Shown here: positions 9,816-18,630 of the stretch, one piece after another
How the letters are laid out: each line of letters starts with the position of its first letter
Numbering within the stretch: the stretch's first letter is position 1
Notes under the pieces: generated by a model
Databases searched by the model: none
What the model was told of the DNA's origin: nothing
What the model saw: the letters and a program-made list of their open reading frames with translations, nothing else
DNA from: an uncultured Pseudomonadales bacterium
Lineage (GTDB): Bacteria > Pseudomonadota > Gammaproteobacteria > Pseudomonadales > Porticoccaceae
Direction of reading: 5' to 3'
Assembly: GCA_943788875.1 (NCBI GenBank)
Contig: CALSSA010000002.1
Location: 124,001-188,000, forward strand
DNA: 64,000 nucleotides
Program-made: the position numbers and the translations under genes

Positions 9816-10286
9816 ATGTCTGATGGAATTATCGCTGGTATTTATGTGGCGGCAAAAAAAGGTGCTGGGGTCAGTGGACACAGCAGGGTGGCGGTTCGTG
9901 CGGGCAAGGGTATTGTCGGTGATCGCTATTATTCAGAGACCGGCAAAAATCGCTCTAATTATAAAGGCCAGGCGGACTGGGAAATTACCTTGATTGAGGC
10001 GGAGGCGATTGAACAGTTTAATCGCAATAGCGGCAATCAATTTCATGAAAGTGATCTGCGCCGTAATCTGGTCACTCGTAATATCAGGCTCAATGATCTG
10101 GTGGGCAAGCATTTTGAGATTAACGGTACTAACTTCTTTGGGGTGCAACTCTGTGAACCCTGTGCCAGTCTGCAAAAGCGCTTAGGGGTGCGGATTCTAC
10201 CTGATCTTGTGGGCAAGGGTGGTCTGCGTGCCCAGATCCTCGGTAATGGCAATGTGGCTGTCGGTGATGCGGTCGAGCCTGCCTAA
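9816..10286 (+). CDS. MOSC-domain protein
   Basis: At 156 residues this is a single MOSC domain, the sulfur-carrier fold of the Moco sulfurase C-terminus. Diagnostic pieces are IVGDRYY near residue 33, the ITLIEAEAIEQF segment, DLRRNLVTRNIRLNDLVGK and a conserved Cys motif, QLCEPCASL, which supplies the candidate persulfide Cys. Stand-alone MOSC proteins of this length (YiiM-like group) are often linked to molybdenum-cofactor or sulfur chemistry, but the exact function is unknown. It follows the HD gene closely and converges on tatD, with stops only 4 bp apart. Confidence 0.8.
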   Translation: MSDGIIAGIYVAAKKGAGVSGHSRVAVRAGKGIVGDRYYSETGKNRSNYKGQADWEITLIEAEAIEQFNRNSGNQFHESDLRRNLVTRNIRLNDLVGKHFEINGTNFFGVQLCEPCASLQKRLGVRILPDLVGKGGLRAQILGNGNVAVGDAVEPA

Positions 10287-10290
10287 CCTT

Positions 10291-11091
10291 TTAAGGGCCA
10301 AACTTAAAAAAAGCATTGGCCGTCGCACTTGTGGCAGCGGCAATTTGCTCTGGGGTTTCCTGCCTCACTGCGGCGATGCCAGATAGCACATATTCTAGAA
10401 ATGCAGGTTCATTGCGTTTGCCCTTGGGTGGGGTTGGCATATTTCTCGGCAGAAGATAGGGTGCATCGGTTTCAATCATCAGCCGCTCAAGGGGGATATT
10501 GTGGACAATACTCTGCAACTCTAACCCGCGCCTTTCATCACAGACCCATCCGGTAATGCCGATATGCAGGTCCATATCCAGATAGCTGAACAATGTTTTT
10601 TTATCCCCGGTAAAACAATGGATAACACCCTGACTAAATTGGTCTCTGTAGCTGCTTAATATTTCAAGCTGGCGCCTTGATGCATCACGTTCATGCATAA
10701 ATAATGGCATATTTAGCTCTACCGCCAATTCCAGCTGGGCTTCAAAAGCCAGCTCCTGAGCTTTGGGGCTAGACAGGTTGCGATTGAAGTCGAGTCCGGT
10801 TTCACCGACTGCCACCACCAGCTGATGGCCAGCCAGTGCTCGCAGCCTATCCATGGACTCAGCGTTGATTGATTCCGCATCATGGGGATGAATGCCGCAA
10901 GTGGCATAGAGCATATTTGGGAACTGTCTGCTGTGCTGTTCGCACAGTGCTAACACAGCTTCACTCTCTGCGACTGAGGTGCCGGTTAATACCAGTTGAC
11001 TGACCCCTGCATCCTGAGCACGCTGCAATACATCTTCTACATCAGCGTTAAAACGCTTGCTGGAGAGGTTTACACCTATATCTACTAACAT
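10291..11091 (-). CDS. tatD: TatD-family metal-dependent deoxyribonuclease
   Basis: The 266-residue amidohydrolase-fold protein starts MLVDIGVNLSS. It contains CGIHPHDAE, AVGETGLDFNRN, the PLFMHERDA His motif, GVIHCFTG and the terminal IETDAPYLLPRN; these are the metal ligands and signatures of TatD nucleases. The internal ATG at 11091 is preferred to 11109 because family members begin at the first beta strand. TatD enzymes act as 3'-5' exonucleases in DNA repair or degradation in the cytoplasm. The upstream neighbour on the same strand is slt, 93 bp away. Confidence 0.9.
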   Translation of the reverse strand: MLVDIGVNLSSKRFNADVEDVLQRAQDAGVSQLVLTGTSVAESEAVLALCEQHSRQFPNMLYATCGIHPHDAESINAESMDRLRALAGHQLVVAVGETGLDFNRNLSSPKAQELAFEAQLELAVELNMPLFMHERDASRRQLEILSSYRDQFSQGVIHCFTGDKKTLFSYLDMDLHIGITGWVCDERRGLELQSIVHNIPLERLMIETDAPYLLPRNMPTPPKGKRNEPAFLEYVLSGIAAVRQETPEQIAAATSATANAFFKFGP

Positions 11092-11184
11092 CGCTAAGCA
11101 CCATGGCAAAGTCCCTGAGAATGGCCTGCAGGAGCTTTCAAGTTAGTCCTGCGGGAGCGTTTAATCAACTATTGTAGCCTCTAA

Positions 11185-13185
11185 CTAAAGTAGCCTATCT
11201 TTTTCATGCTGTGATAATAGGGGTGTCTGAAGACCAAGCTTGCGCGAATACAATACTGAATACATCAACACATTACTGACATAGCTACGCGTTTCTCGGT
11301 AGGGAATTAATGTCATCCACACATCAAAGGGTAGTTTGCTCTGGCTCTTGACCAGCCATTGATCTACTCGGCTGGGGCCGGCATTGTAGGCAGCGGTGGC
11401 CAGTATGCGATTGTTGTCGAACCGCTGTAGCAGTCCGTTGTAATAGCTGGCGCCAATAGCAAGGTTGGTGTCTGCATCATGGAGCTGTGTTTTTGATCTA
11501 TAGGGGATCTTATATTTTCGCGCTGTGGCTTTGGCCGTGGTGGGCATCACCTGAATCAGACCTCTGGCACCAGCGGCGGAGGTTGCAGAAGGGTTAAAAG
11601 CACTCTCCTGACGGGCCAGAGCAAACAGCATATAGTCGGCGACGCCACTTTTTGCTGCAGCGGAACTGATCTGATCCCTGTAGGCAAGGGGAAATCTAAT
11701 CTCTACATCGTCCCAGTATCTGGCCGTGCCGAGGCTGGCAATGGCTTTGTTGTACCAATGGGACTGACTGGCGACAACCGCAGCAGCCAACCAGTCCTGA
11801 TGCTGGAAGTTGGCGCTGGCGCTGGCCCATTCGCGGTTGGCATCCAGACTGGAGCCATGAAAATGTAATTCCCGCGCTCGCTGGATGGCTGGCAATGCTG
11901 CGATGGCATCCAGTTCTTGCTGATCAATAATCAAGGGATGATGGTTGATGCTGTATGCAGCATCAATTCTCTCACTGGCGAGAAATCCGTAGAAGTCTCG
12001 TTCCCTGGCCAATTCCCGAGTCAGCGGAAGAATTTCCGGGTTTTCGGTGGTACTTGGGTCGGACTCCAGGCTGCGAATATGCCAGTAGCGCCACAGCGTT
12101 TTTTGCTGGCTGGCCTTGGGAAGACGCGCGAGCCAGACGCTAACCATGGGCCAATCCAGGTGCGCCAGTGACTGACGAATGCGCCATTCTGTCAGGCTGC
12201 CATCGAGGGTCTGATTCAGCAGCTGAATATTGTCGATATGATAGCTGTCCGCTGCATCTCTGTGACCCTGGGCATACAGGTTTTTGACGATAGCGCTGAT
12301 AATCCGTGCCTGGGCACCATGACTAAACTCGTGGCTAAGCTGATAGCGAGTCCAGTGTTTTAATGACTGCTGCGCATTGCGTTTGGCCAGATGACTGAGC
12401 CCATGTTCGAGAATTTGAACCTCTTCGGCACTGTTGCTGACAAAGTTATGCCGCTGGCTAATGCTGTGGGGGTTGCGATCGGCGTCGTAATAAAGTTGGT
12501 ACAGGCGCTTATAAGTGGGGCTGCGGAAGAAGCGCTTAAGATATCTAGCTAGCTGATAATTGTGCCTGATAAGTGCGGCATTAAAACGCTGCCATGCTAG
12601 TTTCTCACTGATATGGCCGCCTTTAATCAGGATGCCGAATAATTTGTCGCATGTTTTAGGCAGAGATTTTCCCTCAACCCAGACGGAGAGTCCGCCGGCA
12701 ACTGCTTTACTTTGCTTGCCCAGTCGGTGTTGGGCGAGATAGAAATTACACCGCTGACTGCGGCTGGCAGTGCTGTCGCGATAGTACTCAGTGTAGGCAG
12801 TCCAGTAGCCACGGCTGGACAGGTAATCCAGCCAGCGATTGCGCAGGTGGATCTCTTTAACATTGCCCTGATGTGCGGCTAGATAATCTGCAATTTCTGC
12901 GCGGCGGTTATAGCGCAGATTGGCACTGAGGTCGGCATAGACCAGATATTCATAGAGGGGGTAATCAAACAGCTTGCTGCGAAAATCCCGCAGGGTTTGC
13001 CACTGACCTTTGCGCGCCATGGCAATGGCTGTGCTGTAGTCGCTGCGCTGTTGGGTTAGCTGCTGGTTGGCGGTATTTAGCTTTTGAGGCTGAGGCGCTG
13101 ACTGGGCCATGCCCACTTGCAGAAACAGTTGCGTAAATAAGAAGATCAGCAATATTGGTCTGGATGCTGAGGTCACAATAAACAT
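11185..13185 (-). CDS. slt: Soluble lytic murein transglycosylase
   Basis: This is a periplasmic enzyme that cleaves peptidoglycan between MurNAc and GlcNAc. The 666-residue protein begins with a signal peptide (hydrophobic ILLIFLFTQLFLQVGMA). A long alpha-helical superhelical U/L domain follows. The C-terminal lysozyme-like SLT domain has the catalytic Glu in ALARQESAFNP, then GARGLIQVMPTTA and ILATAAYNAGPSRVDQWL. The ATG at 13185 has an AAGGG ribosome-binding site just upstream; an in-frame TTG at 13224 is less likely. The length agrees with Slt70-type enzymes. Confidence 0.92.
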   Translation of the reverse strand: MFIVTSASRPILLIFLFTQLFLQVGMAQSAPQPQKLNTANQQLTQQRSDYSTAIAMARKGQWQTLRDFRSKLFDYPLYEYLVYADLSANLRYNRRAEIADYLAAHQGNVKEIHLRNRWLDYLSSRGYWTAYTEYYRDSTASRSQRCNFYLAQHRLGKQSKAVAGGLSVWVEGKSLPKTCDKLFGILIKGGHISEKLAWQRFNAALIRHNYQLARYLKRFFRSPTYKRLYQLYYDADRNPHSISQRHNFVSNSAEEVQILEHGLSHLAKRNAQQSLKHWTRYQLSHEFSHGAQARIISAIVKNLYAQGHRDAADSYHIDNIQLLNQTLDGSLTEWRIRQSLAHLDWPMVSVWLARLPKASQQKTLWRYWHIRSLESDPSTTENPEILPLTRELARERDFYGFLASERIDAAYSINHHPLIIDQQELDAIAALPAIQRARELHFHGSSLDANREWASASANFQHQDWLAAAVVASQSHWYNKAIASLGTARYWDDVEIRFPLAYRDQISSAAAKSGVADYMLFALARQESAFNPSATSAAGARGLIQVMPTTAKATARKYKIPYRSKTQLHDADTNLAIGASYYNGLLQRFDNNRILATAAYNAGPSRVDQWLVKSQSKLPFDVWMTLIPYRETRSYVSNVLMYSVLYSRKLGLQTPLLSQHEKDRLL

Positions 13186-13288
13186 TAAATCCCTTATTTG
13201 GCTGGCGACTGAAGATTGAATCAACCCCGGAAAGTTACCAGTTCCGCCTGCAGAATGCGAGTGTGCAGGCGGGTTGATTGCTCTGAGA

Positions 13289-13726
13289 TTACTTGTCGGT
13301 GATTCTTACTGCCAGAACATCACAGCTGGCGCCATGTAAAACCGAGTTGCTTGTGGAGCCAAAAATAAGTGCCAGTCCGTGACGGCCATGACTACCCACT
13401 ACAATCAGGTCAATATTTTCACTGCTGGCCATATTGTGCATCTCTTGAGCCGGATGGCCGAGGACAATGTGCTGGTCTTGCTCGGGAATATCGAGCTGCT
13501 GCGCCAGAGCTGCAAGGCGCTCATTGGCCTGCTGCTGCAACTGGTTTTGTACATCGGACAGATCTACAGGTATATCGCCACCGTAAGTGAAGGCTAGTGG
13601 CTCAAGAATATGGCAGAGAGAGATCTTTGTGTTGCTCTTGCTAAAAAGCAGCTTGACGCGATCTATAACTTGCTGAGATTCTGTAGATAGATCGAGGCCG
13701 ACTAGAACATGCTGGTAAGTAGACAT
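13289..13726 (-). CDS. Universal stress protein, UspA family
   Basis: The 145-residue single Usp domain starts YQHVLVGLDLS and has the ATP-binding signature VVGSHGRHGLALIFGSTS near the C-terminus, which places it in the nucleotide-binding (UspFG-like) branch. It is probably monocistronic: the slt gene lies downstream beyond a strong hairpin (13244-13272) with no T-tract, and a divergent gene lies 90 bp upstream. Confidence 0.88.
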   Translation of the reverse strand: MSTYQHVLVGLDLSTESQQVIDRVKLLFSKSNTKISLCHILEPLAFTYGGDIPVDLSDVQNQLQQQANERLAALAQQLDIPEQDQHIVLGHPAQEMHNMASSENIDLIVVGSHGRHGLALIFGSTSNSVLHGASCDVLAVRITDK

Positions 13727-13816
13727 GATGATTTACCCCTGTTGATTAATGGATACGAGTATACCGATTAACGAATGGTAGTCCCTTGAAATATTCACTG
13801 TTAAGAGTAGTACGAA

Positions 13817-14302
13817 ATGACATGGTTGTTAATACTGTTTGGTGTCGCGCTGGTGTGCTCGCCATTGATGTGGCTCAAGCAATCGCCTTATCAGCGCCGC
13901 GTGACCGAATTGCGTCGCCTTGCAGGCAGTCTGATGTTGCAAGTGAGTCTGCACCGGCGACCAGATGCGCGGGATGATGAGCTGCGGCTTGAAGCGGTTT
14001 GTTACCGGTTGCCCTGGACTGATACCCAGTTTCGCCAGAATTGGGTGATCCAGCGTTACAGCGAGCGCGGCTGGGATTCTCATTGCACAGGGTGGCACTG
14101 GTTTGGCGATCAAGCGAGGCCCGAGTTGAAGTCAACCATCACTGAGACCATTGCGAAAATGCCTGATACGGTGAGTGCAATAATCGCCAATAGCGCCGGT
14201 GTCGGGGTTATCTGGGATGAACGGGGAGAGCCTGCTGATGTGCATGAAATCAGCGAAGTTTTACTTGGATTACGACAAAAAGCGGAAGAAATTTGCCTGT
14301 GA
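13817..14302 (+). CDS. Conserved-looking hypothetical protein with one N-terminal membrane helix
   Basis: I do not recognise this 161-residue protein. Residues 3-20 (WLLILFGVALVCSPLMWL) form a single membrane anchor. A basic juxtamembrane stretch (KQSPYQRRVTELRRL) follows, then a soluble domain with several Trp residues (RGWDSHCTGWHWFG). By the positive-inside rule the soluble domain may face the cytoplasm. It lies directly upstream of topA in the same direction, 128 bp apart. Codon use looks like that of its neighbours. Confidence 0.65.
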   Translation: MTWLLILFGVALVCSPLMWLKQSPYQRRVTELRRLAGSLMLQVSLHRRPDARDDELRLEAVCYRLPWTDTQFRQNWVIQRYSERGWDSHCTGWHWFGDQARPELKSTITETIAKMPDTVSAIIANSAGVGVIWDERGEPADVHEISEVLLGLRQKAEEICL

Positions 14303-14430
14303 GGGTTGACCAGAGGTCAGTCAAACGCGTATATATGCGCTTCTTGCAGTCGTCAAAGTGAACTATTTATGGGTTGGCCACTGGGATTTATTGAAATCTG
14401 GTATGTATTTATTAAGGAATTGAAGCCCCT

Positions 14431-17088
14431 ATGGGTAAATCTTTAGTTATTGTAGAGTCACCGGCAAAAGCCAAAACGATCAACCGCTATCTAGGTGATG
14501 ACTTTGTGGTCAAGTCCAGTGTCGGCCATGTTCGCGATCTCCCTACCGGCGCCAATCGCACCACCACGGACCCCAAAGAGCGGGCTCGTCAGGCTGCCAT
14601 TACTCGCAAACTGTCTGCTGAAGAAAAAGTCGTCCACAAACAGAAGAAGGCTAAAACCCAGCTAGTTAAAAGTATGGGTATCGACCCAGAGAATGACTGG
14701 CAGGCGGAATATGCAGTGCTGCCGGGCAAGGAAAAGGTTGTTGCTGAACTAAAGAAACTGGCCAAAAACGCCGACACTGTCTATCTGGCGACGGATATGG
14801 ATAGAGAGGGAGAGGCCATTGCCTGGCATTTGACTCAGGTAATTGGCGGCGACGACAGCCGCTATAAGCGCGTTGTGTTTAACGAAATTACTAAGAAGGC
14901 GATTCGCAAAGCATTTGAGGCCCCCGGAGAGCTGGATACCAACCGAGTGGACGCGCAGCAGGCGCGGCGCTTCCTCGATCGCGTGGTTGGATTTATGGTA
15001 TCGCCATTGCTGTGGGCTAAGGTAGGCCGTGGTCTGTCCGCTGGTCGCGTACAGTCGGTGGCAGTAAAGCTGATTGTCGAGCGTGAGCGTGAGATTCGTG
15101 CCTTTATCCCCGAAGAATACTGGACTGTGCAGGCAGATCTTGAAAATCAGCAGGATCAAGAGACTGAAGACGAGTTTAAGCTGCGTTTTGATATTAAAAA
15201 ATATCAGGGCAAGGGCTTCCGTCCGGTCAATAAAGATCAGGCCGACACAGCTCTGGCGACATTGCGCGAAGCGGATTATGTGGTCAGCAAGCGCGAAGAC
15301 AAGCCAACCAAGTCGAAACCTTCAGCACCTTTTATAACATCGACTCTGCAGCAGGGTGCCAGTACGCGCCTTGGCTTTGGCGTTAAGAAAACCATGATGA
15401 TGGCCCAACGCCTTTATGAAGCGGGCTACATTACCTATATGCGTACCGACTCGACCAATTTGAGTGCCGACGCGGTAGCCGCCTGTCGCGACTATATTCA
15501 GCAGCGCCACGGTGCCAAGTATTTACCAGAGCAGCCAATAAGCTACAGCAGCAAGTCTGGTGCTCAGGATGCTCACGAAGCGATTCGCCCATCAAATGTT
15601 GATATCTCTCCCGGTGATCTGGGAGATATGGAAGTGGATGCGCGCAGGCTGTATCAGATGATCTGGCAGCAGTTTGTTGCCTGCCAGATGACCCAGGCGG
15701 AATTTACTGCTACTACCATTACGGTGGCTGCCGGTGATTACGAGATGCAGTGCAAAGGTCGCGTAACTCGCTTTGATGGTTATCTCGCGGTTATGCCCGC
15801 CAGAGATGAAGATGACGAGCTGCCTGATCTGCAGGCTGGTGATCCGATGAATATGCTGGCGCTGATTCCCCAGCAGCACTTTACCAAGCCAACGGCGCGC
15901 TATTCTGAAGCTGCGCTGGTCAAGGATCTCGAAAAACGTGGTATTGGTCGCCCATCTACCTATGCGTCGATTATCTCTACCATCCAGGATCGCGGCTATG
16001 TGCGCATTGAGAACAGGCGTCTGTACGCAGAAAAGATCGGTGATATTGTTACCGACCGTCTAGCTGAAAATTTCACTGATCTGATGGACTATGGCTTTAC
16101 CGCCACCATGGAAGAGCAGTTGGATGATATTGCCGAAGGCAAGCTTAACTGGAAGCAGTTGCTCAATCGTTTTTATGGCGACTTTAGCCAGAAGGTTGGC
16201 AGTGCTCAGAATGAAGAGGGCGGCATGCGCCCCAACAGTCCCTCTGAGACTGATATTGCCTGCTCCAAATGTGATCGCCCGATGATGATCAGAACGGCGG
16301 GTACTGGTGTATTCCTCGGTTGCTCTGGCTATGCCTTGCCGCCCAAAGAGCGCTGCAAGCATACGGTCAACCTGACCGCAGGTGATGAAGCCGTCAATAT
16401 TGAAGAAGATGATGAAGCTGAATCCAAGTTGCTGCTGCATAAGCATCGCTGCAAGCTGTGCAACACTTCGATGGATAGCTATCTGCTGGATGAAACCCGC
16501 AAGCTGCATGTCTGTGGCAATAACCCTGACTGTATTGGCCATGAAGTTGAATTTGGTCAATATGTGATTAAGGGCTATGAAGGCCCGGTGATTGATTGCG
16601 ATAAATGCGGCAGTGAAATGCAGCTTAAAACTGGTCGATTTGGCAAGTATTTCGGTTGTACCGGAGAGACTGGCCCGGACCAGCCATGCAAAAACACCCG
16701 CAAGTTGCTGCGCAATGGCGAAGCTGCGCCACCCAAGGTGGATCCAATTTCCATGCCTGAACTGCGCTGCGTTAAGGTTGAAGATCATTATGTGTTGCGC
16801 GACGGTGCCTCTGGTATTTTCCTGGCGGCCAGTCAGTTCCCCCGTCATCGCGAGACCAGAGCTCCACTGGTCACCGAGCTATTGCCTTACAAAGAGCAGA
16901 TTGACGGCAAGTATCAGTTTTTGCTGACTGCGCCCACCGAAGATCCAGAGGGTTTGCCCACTGTCGTGCGCTATAGCCGCAAGACCAAAGAGCAATATGT
17001 GCGCAGTGAAAACGACGGTAAGCCTTCGGGCTGGAGCGCTTTTTACAGCAATGGGCATTGGGCAGTTGCGCCAAAAGGTAGCAGCTAG
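14431..17088 (+). CDS. topA: DNA topoisomerase I
   Basis: This type IA topoisomerase of 885 residues relaxes negative supercoils. The N-terminal TOPRIM domain reads [18 protein letters not shown] with the [13 protein letters not shown] acidic motif. The active-site Tyr is Y336 in [13 protein letters not shown], and [12 protein letters not shown] follows. The C-terminus carries three recognisable zinc-ribbon units (CSKC...C...C near 16262, CKLC...C...C near 16451, CDKC...C...C near 16597) plus a further ribbon-like domain. Length and layout match Pseudomonas-type TopA. The downstream gene begins 4 bp after its stop. Confidence 0.97.
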   Translation: MGKSLVIVESPAKAKTINRYLGDDFVVKSSVGHVRDLPTGANRTTTDPKERARQAAITRKLSAEEKVVHKQKKAKTQLVKSMGIDPENDWQAEYAVLPGKEKVVAELKKLAKNADTVYLATDMDREGEAIAWHLTQVIGGDDSRYKRVVFNEITKKAIRKAFEAPGELDTNRVDAQQARRFLDRVVGFMVSPLLWAKVGRGLSAGRVQSVAVKLIVEREREIRAFIPEEYWTVQADLENQQDQETEDEFKLRFDIKKYQGKGFRPVNKDQADTALATLREADYVVSKREDKPTKSKPSAPFITSTLQQGASTRLGFGVKKTMMMAQRLYEAGYITYMRTDSTNLSADAVAACRDYIQQRHGAKYLPEQPISYSSKSGAQDAHEAIRPSNVDISPGDLGDMEVDARRLYQMIWQQFVACQMTQAEFTATTITVAAGDYEMQCKGRVTRFDGYLAVMPARDEDDELPDLQAGDPMNMLALIPQQHFTKPTARYSEAALVKDLEKRGIGRPSTYASIISTIQDRGYVRIENRRLYAEKIGDIVTDRLAENFTDLMDYGFTATMEEQLDDIAEGKLNWKQLLNRFYGDFSQKVGSAQNEEGGMRPNSPSETDIACSKCDRPMMIRTAGTGVFLGCSGYALPPKERCKHTVNLTAGDEAVNIEEDDEAESKLLLHKHRCKLCNTSMDSYLLDETRKLHVCGNNPDCIGHEVEFGQYVIKGYEGPVIDCDKCGSEMQLKTGRFGKYFGCTGETGPDQPCKNTRKLLRNGEAAPPKVDPISMPELRCVKVEDHYVLRDGASGIFLAASQFPRHRETRAPLVTELLPYKEQIDGKYQFLLTAPTEDPEGLPTVVRYSRKTKEQYVRSENDGKPSGWSAFYSNGHWAVAPKGSS

Positions 17089-17092
17089 TTCT

Positions 17093-17632
17093 GTGGCGCT
17101 CTCGGCTTATCTGTCTGCAACCAATCAAAAGCTACTGTTTGCCCGCCATTTATTGGCACTGGCTGATAGCGGAAAAACCTCGAGTCAGAGCGGTTACAGA
17201 GACAGTCATCAGGCTGAGGCAATTGCCCAGTCGGTGGCGGTGCAGCTCTCTCAGGCATGGCATTGGCATTTGCAGGATGTGGCTAGCAACTATAAGTTGG
17301 CGGATCCGGAGTTAGCGATCAGTGCCGATAAGCTGGTTGAGCTGTTGGCTGCTGATGGTAAATGTCCGGGTGAGGCCACAGAGATGCAGTCTCTGGCGGC
17401 GGATAATGAATCCTGGGCGGCTGAACTGCTGCGCGCACAGGTACAGGTGTATCAGCTGCCGGTGATTCGCAAAGCTGAGATGGATACGGATCGACTGCCT
17501 ATGATGGTGGTGGATGCCAGTGCTGCAGATGGCGCTAGATTGATTGATTGGAATATTGAACAGGCTGCAAATTGGCTGTCCCAGCTGCAAGAGCTTGTTT
17601 CTCGTCAGCGGGATATGATGGTTGAGTTTTAA
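17093..17632 (+). CDS. DUF6586-like conserved protein downstream of topA
   Basis: The 179-residue protein is mostly helical and contains the motif SATNQKLLFARHLL near the N-terminus. This resembles the Pseudomonas gene that follows topA (annotated as DUF6586, from memory; start sequence YRARTNQKLYFARL). On that comparison the GTG at 17093, 4 bp after the topA stop, gives the matching N-terminus; an ATG at 17051 overlapping topA is the alternative. No signal peptide or catalytic motif is visible. Function is unknown; it is probably translated from the topA transcript. Confidence 0.75.
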   Translation: MALSAYLSATNQKLLFARHLLALADSGKTSSQSGYRDSHQAEAIAQSVAVQLSQAWHWHLQDVASNYKLADPELAISADKLVELLAADGKCPGEATEMQSLAADNESWAAELLRAQVQVYQLPVIRKAEMDTDRLPMMVVDASAADGARLIDWNIEQAANWLSQLQELVSRQRDMMVEF

Positions 17633-17695
17633 ACTCAACTGTCGATAACCAATAAACCTGATGCTAAGATTAAAAAAACGGTTGGGAATTAAACA

Positions 17696-17941
17696 ATGGC
17701 ACTAACAGAATTTGAACTGGTGATGATGGAAGACGGTGAAGTTGCATTGCAGCGTTCGGGCTCCGATGAGCCACTGGTGCGCATTACCTTTTCTCCTGAG
17801 GTGCTGAGCTATCTTGACGGCAAGCATGTTGAGGTGGCTAAAAGCATGATGGATGCCGGGATCCAAACTGTGTTTGAAATCAATGAGGAGAGGGCGCCAG
17901 ATGCTGAGAGTGGCGATGAAAGCCGCCCGACATTGCACTAG
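17696..17941 (+). CDS. Small acidic conserved protein
   Basis: The 81-residue protein (FELVMMEDGEVALQR near the start, ITFSPEVLSYL in the middle) has an acidic, disordered-looking C-terminus. I remember a similar short gene in the topA-lexA interval of Pseudomonas, but no function. It sits 63 bp after the DUF6586-like gene and 50 bp before the ferredoxin-like gene, in the same direction, so all three may form one transcript. Confidence 0.7.
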   Translation: MALTEFELVMMEDGEVALQRSGSDEPLVRITFSPEVLSYLDGKHVEVAKSMMDAGIQTVFEINEERAPDAESGDESRPTLH

Positions 17942-17991
17942 ATCCTCTATCTGGTTCTGTTTTTTTACTTTTCGGTATTTCAGTGTCTCAC

Positions 17992-18348
17992 ATGGCTAAT
18001 ACAGATATTCTTAAAGCACTGGCGGCCCAGCGCAAAGTCAGCTCGGCGCGCCAGCATCTGTTGCTCTGCACTGCAGGCAAATGTGCCTCGCAGGAGCAGG
18101 CCAATGAGTCTTGGGATTATTTAAAGCGACGGATTCGGGAGTTAAATTTGCTGGATGTAGATTCTGGGGTTTATCGATCTAAGGTCGATTGCCTACGTAT
18201 CTGTCGCCAGGGCCCGATTATGCTCAGCTACCCGGATGGCACTTGGTATCACAGCTGCACACCGGAAGTGATCGAGAAAATACTCCAGGAGCATGTTCTT
18301 AATGGCAATCAGGTGGATGATTACAGCTTTGCTACTACTAACCTGTAG
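17992..18348 (+). CDS. Thioredoxin-like [2Fe-2S] ferredoxin
   Basis: The 118-residue protein has the Cys pattern of thioredoxin-fold (Shethna-type) ferredoxins: LLLCTAGKCA near the N-terminus, then VDCLRICRQGPIMLSYPDGTWYHSC. The first pair plus the two later Cys would bind a [2Fe-2S] cluster for electron transfer in the cytoplasm. The ATG at 17992 is preferred to a GTG three codons upstream. The redox partner cannot be inferred from the neighbours. Confidence 0.8.
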   Translation: MANTDILKALAAQRKVSSARQHLLLCTAGKCASQEQANESWDYLKRRIRELNLLDVDSGVYRSKVDCLRICRQGPIMLSYPDGTWYHSCTPEVIEKILQEHVLNGNQVDDYSFATTNL

Positions 18349-18441
18349 TTTCAACATCGTTCGGAGATTGCTGGCAGTCTTGACCTCCTGAATATTTTTG
18401 TTATATATTTTTAAAAAAATAATAATAAAAGTGATTCGATT

Positions 18442-18630
18442 ATGCTCCGATTCCTCACCAATTTACCGTATTTTGCCATAGCCTTATTTTGCCTGACCTC
18501 ATGTGGAGGCGGGGGCTCAAATAGCAGTGCTGCAATACAACATGACACCCCGCTGGAACCTGTTACCCAACAACTTTTGATCAAGGCGTTGCCTGCGGAA
18601 GTCAGTTTGTTCTCTTCTGGGGGTGACTGA
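18442..18630 (+). CDS. Small predicted lipoprotein
   Basis: The 62-residue peptide has a signal sequence ending in a lipobox (LTSC) followed by four glycines. About 40 residues of mature peptide remain, without recognisable domains. Its TGA stop overlaps by one base the ATG of the next gene, so the two are translationally coupled. It probably acts with the secreted protein downstream; no function is known. Confidence 0.65.
   Translation: MLRFLTNLPYFAIALFCLTSCGGGGSNSSAAIQHDTPLEPVTQQLLIKALPAEVSLFSSGGD

Noticed and set aside
11124..11154. Inverted repeat between tatD and slt as a terminator
   Set aside because: Long loop, one wobble pair and no T-tract; function unclear.
13244..13272. Hairpin between usp and slt as a terminator
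   Set aside because: The 9-bp stem is strong, but no T-tract follows on either strand.
16060..16848. 262-codon frame antisense to topA
   Set aside because: Shadow of the topA zinc-ribbon region; no motifs or start site.
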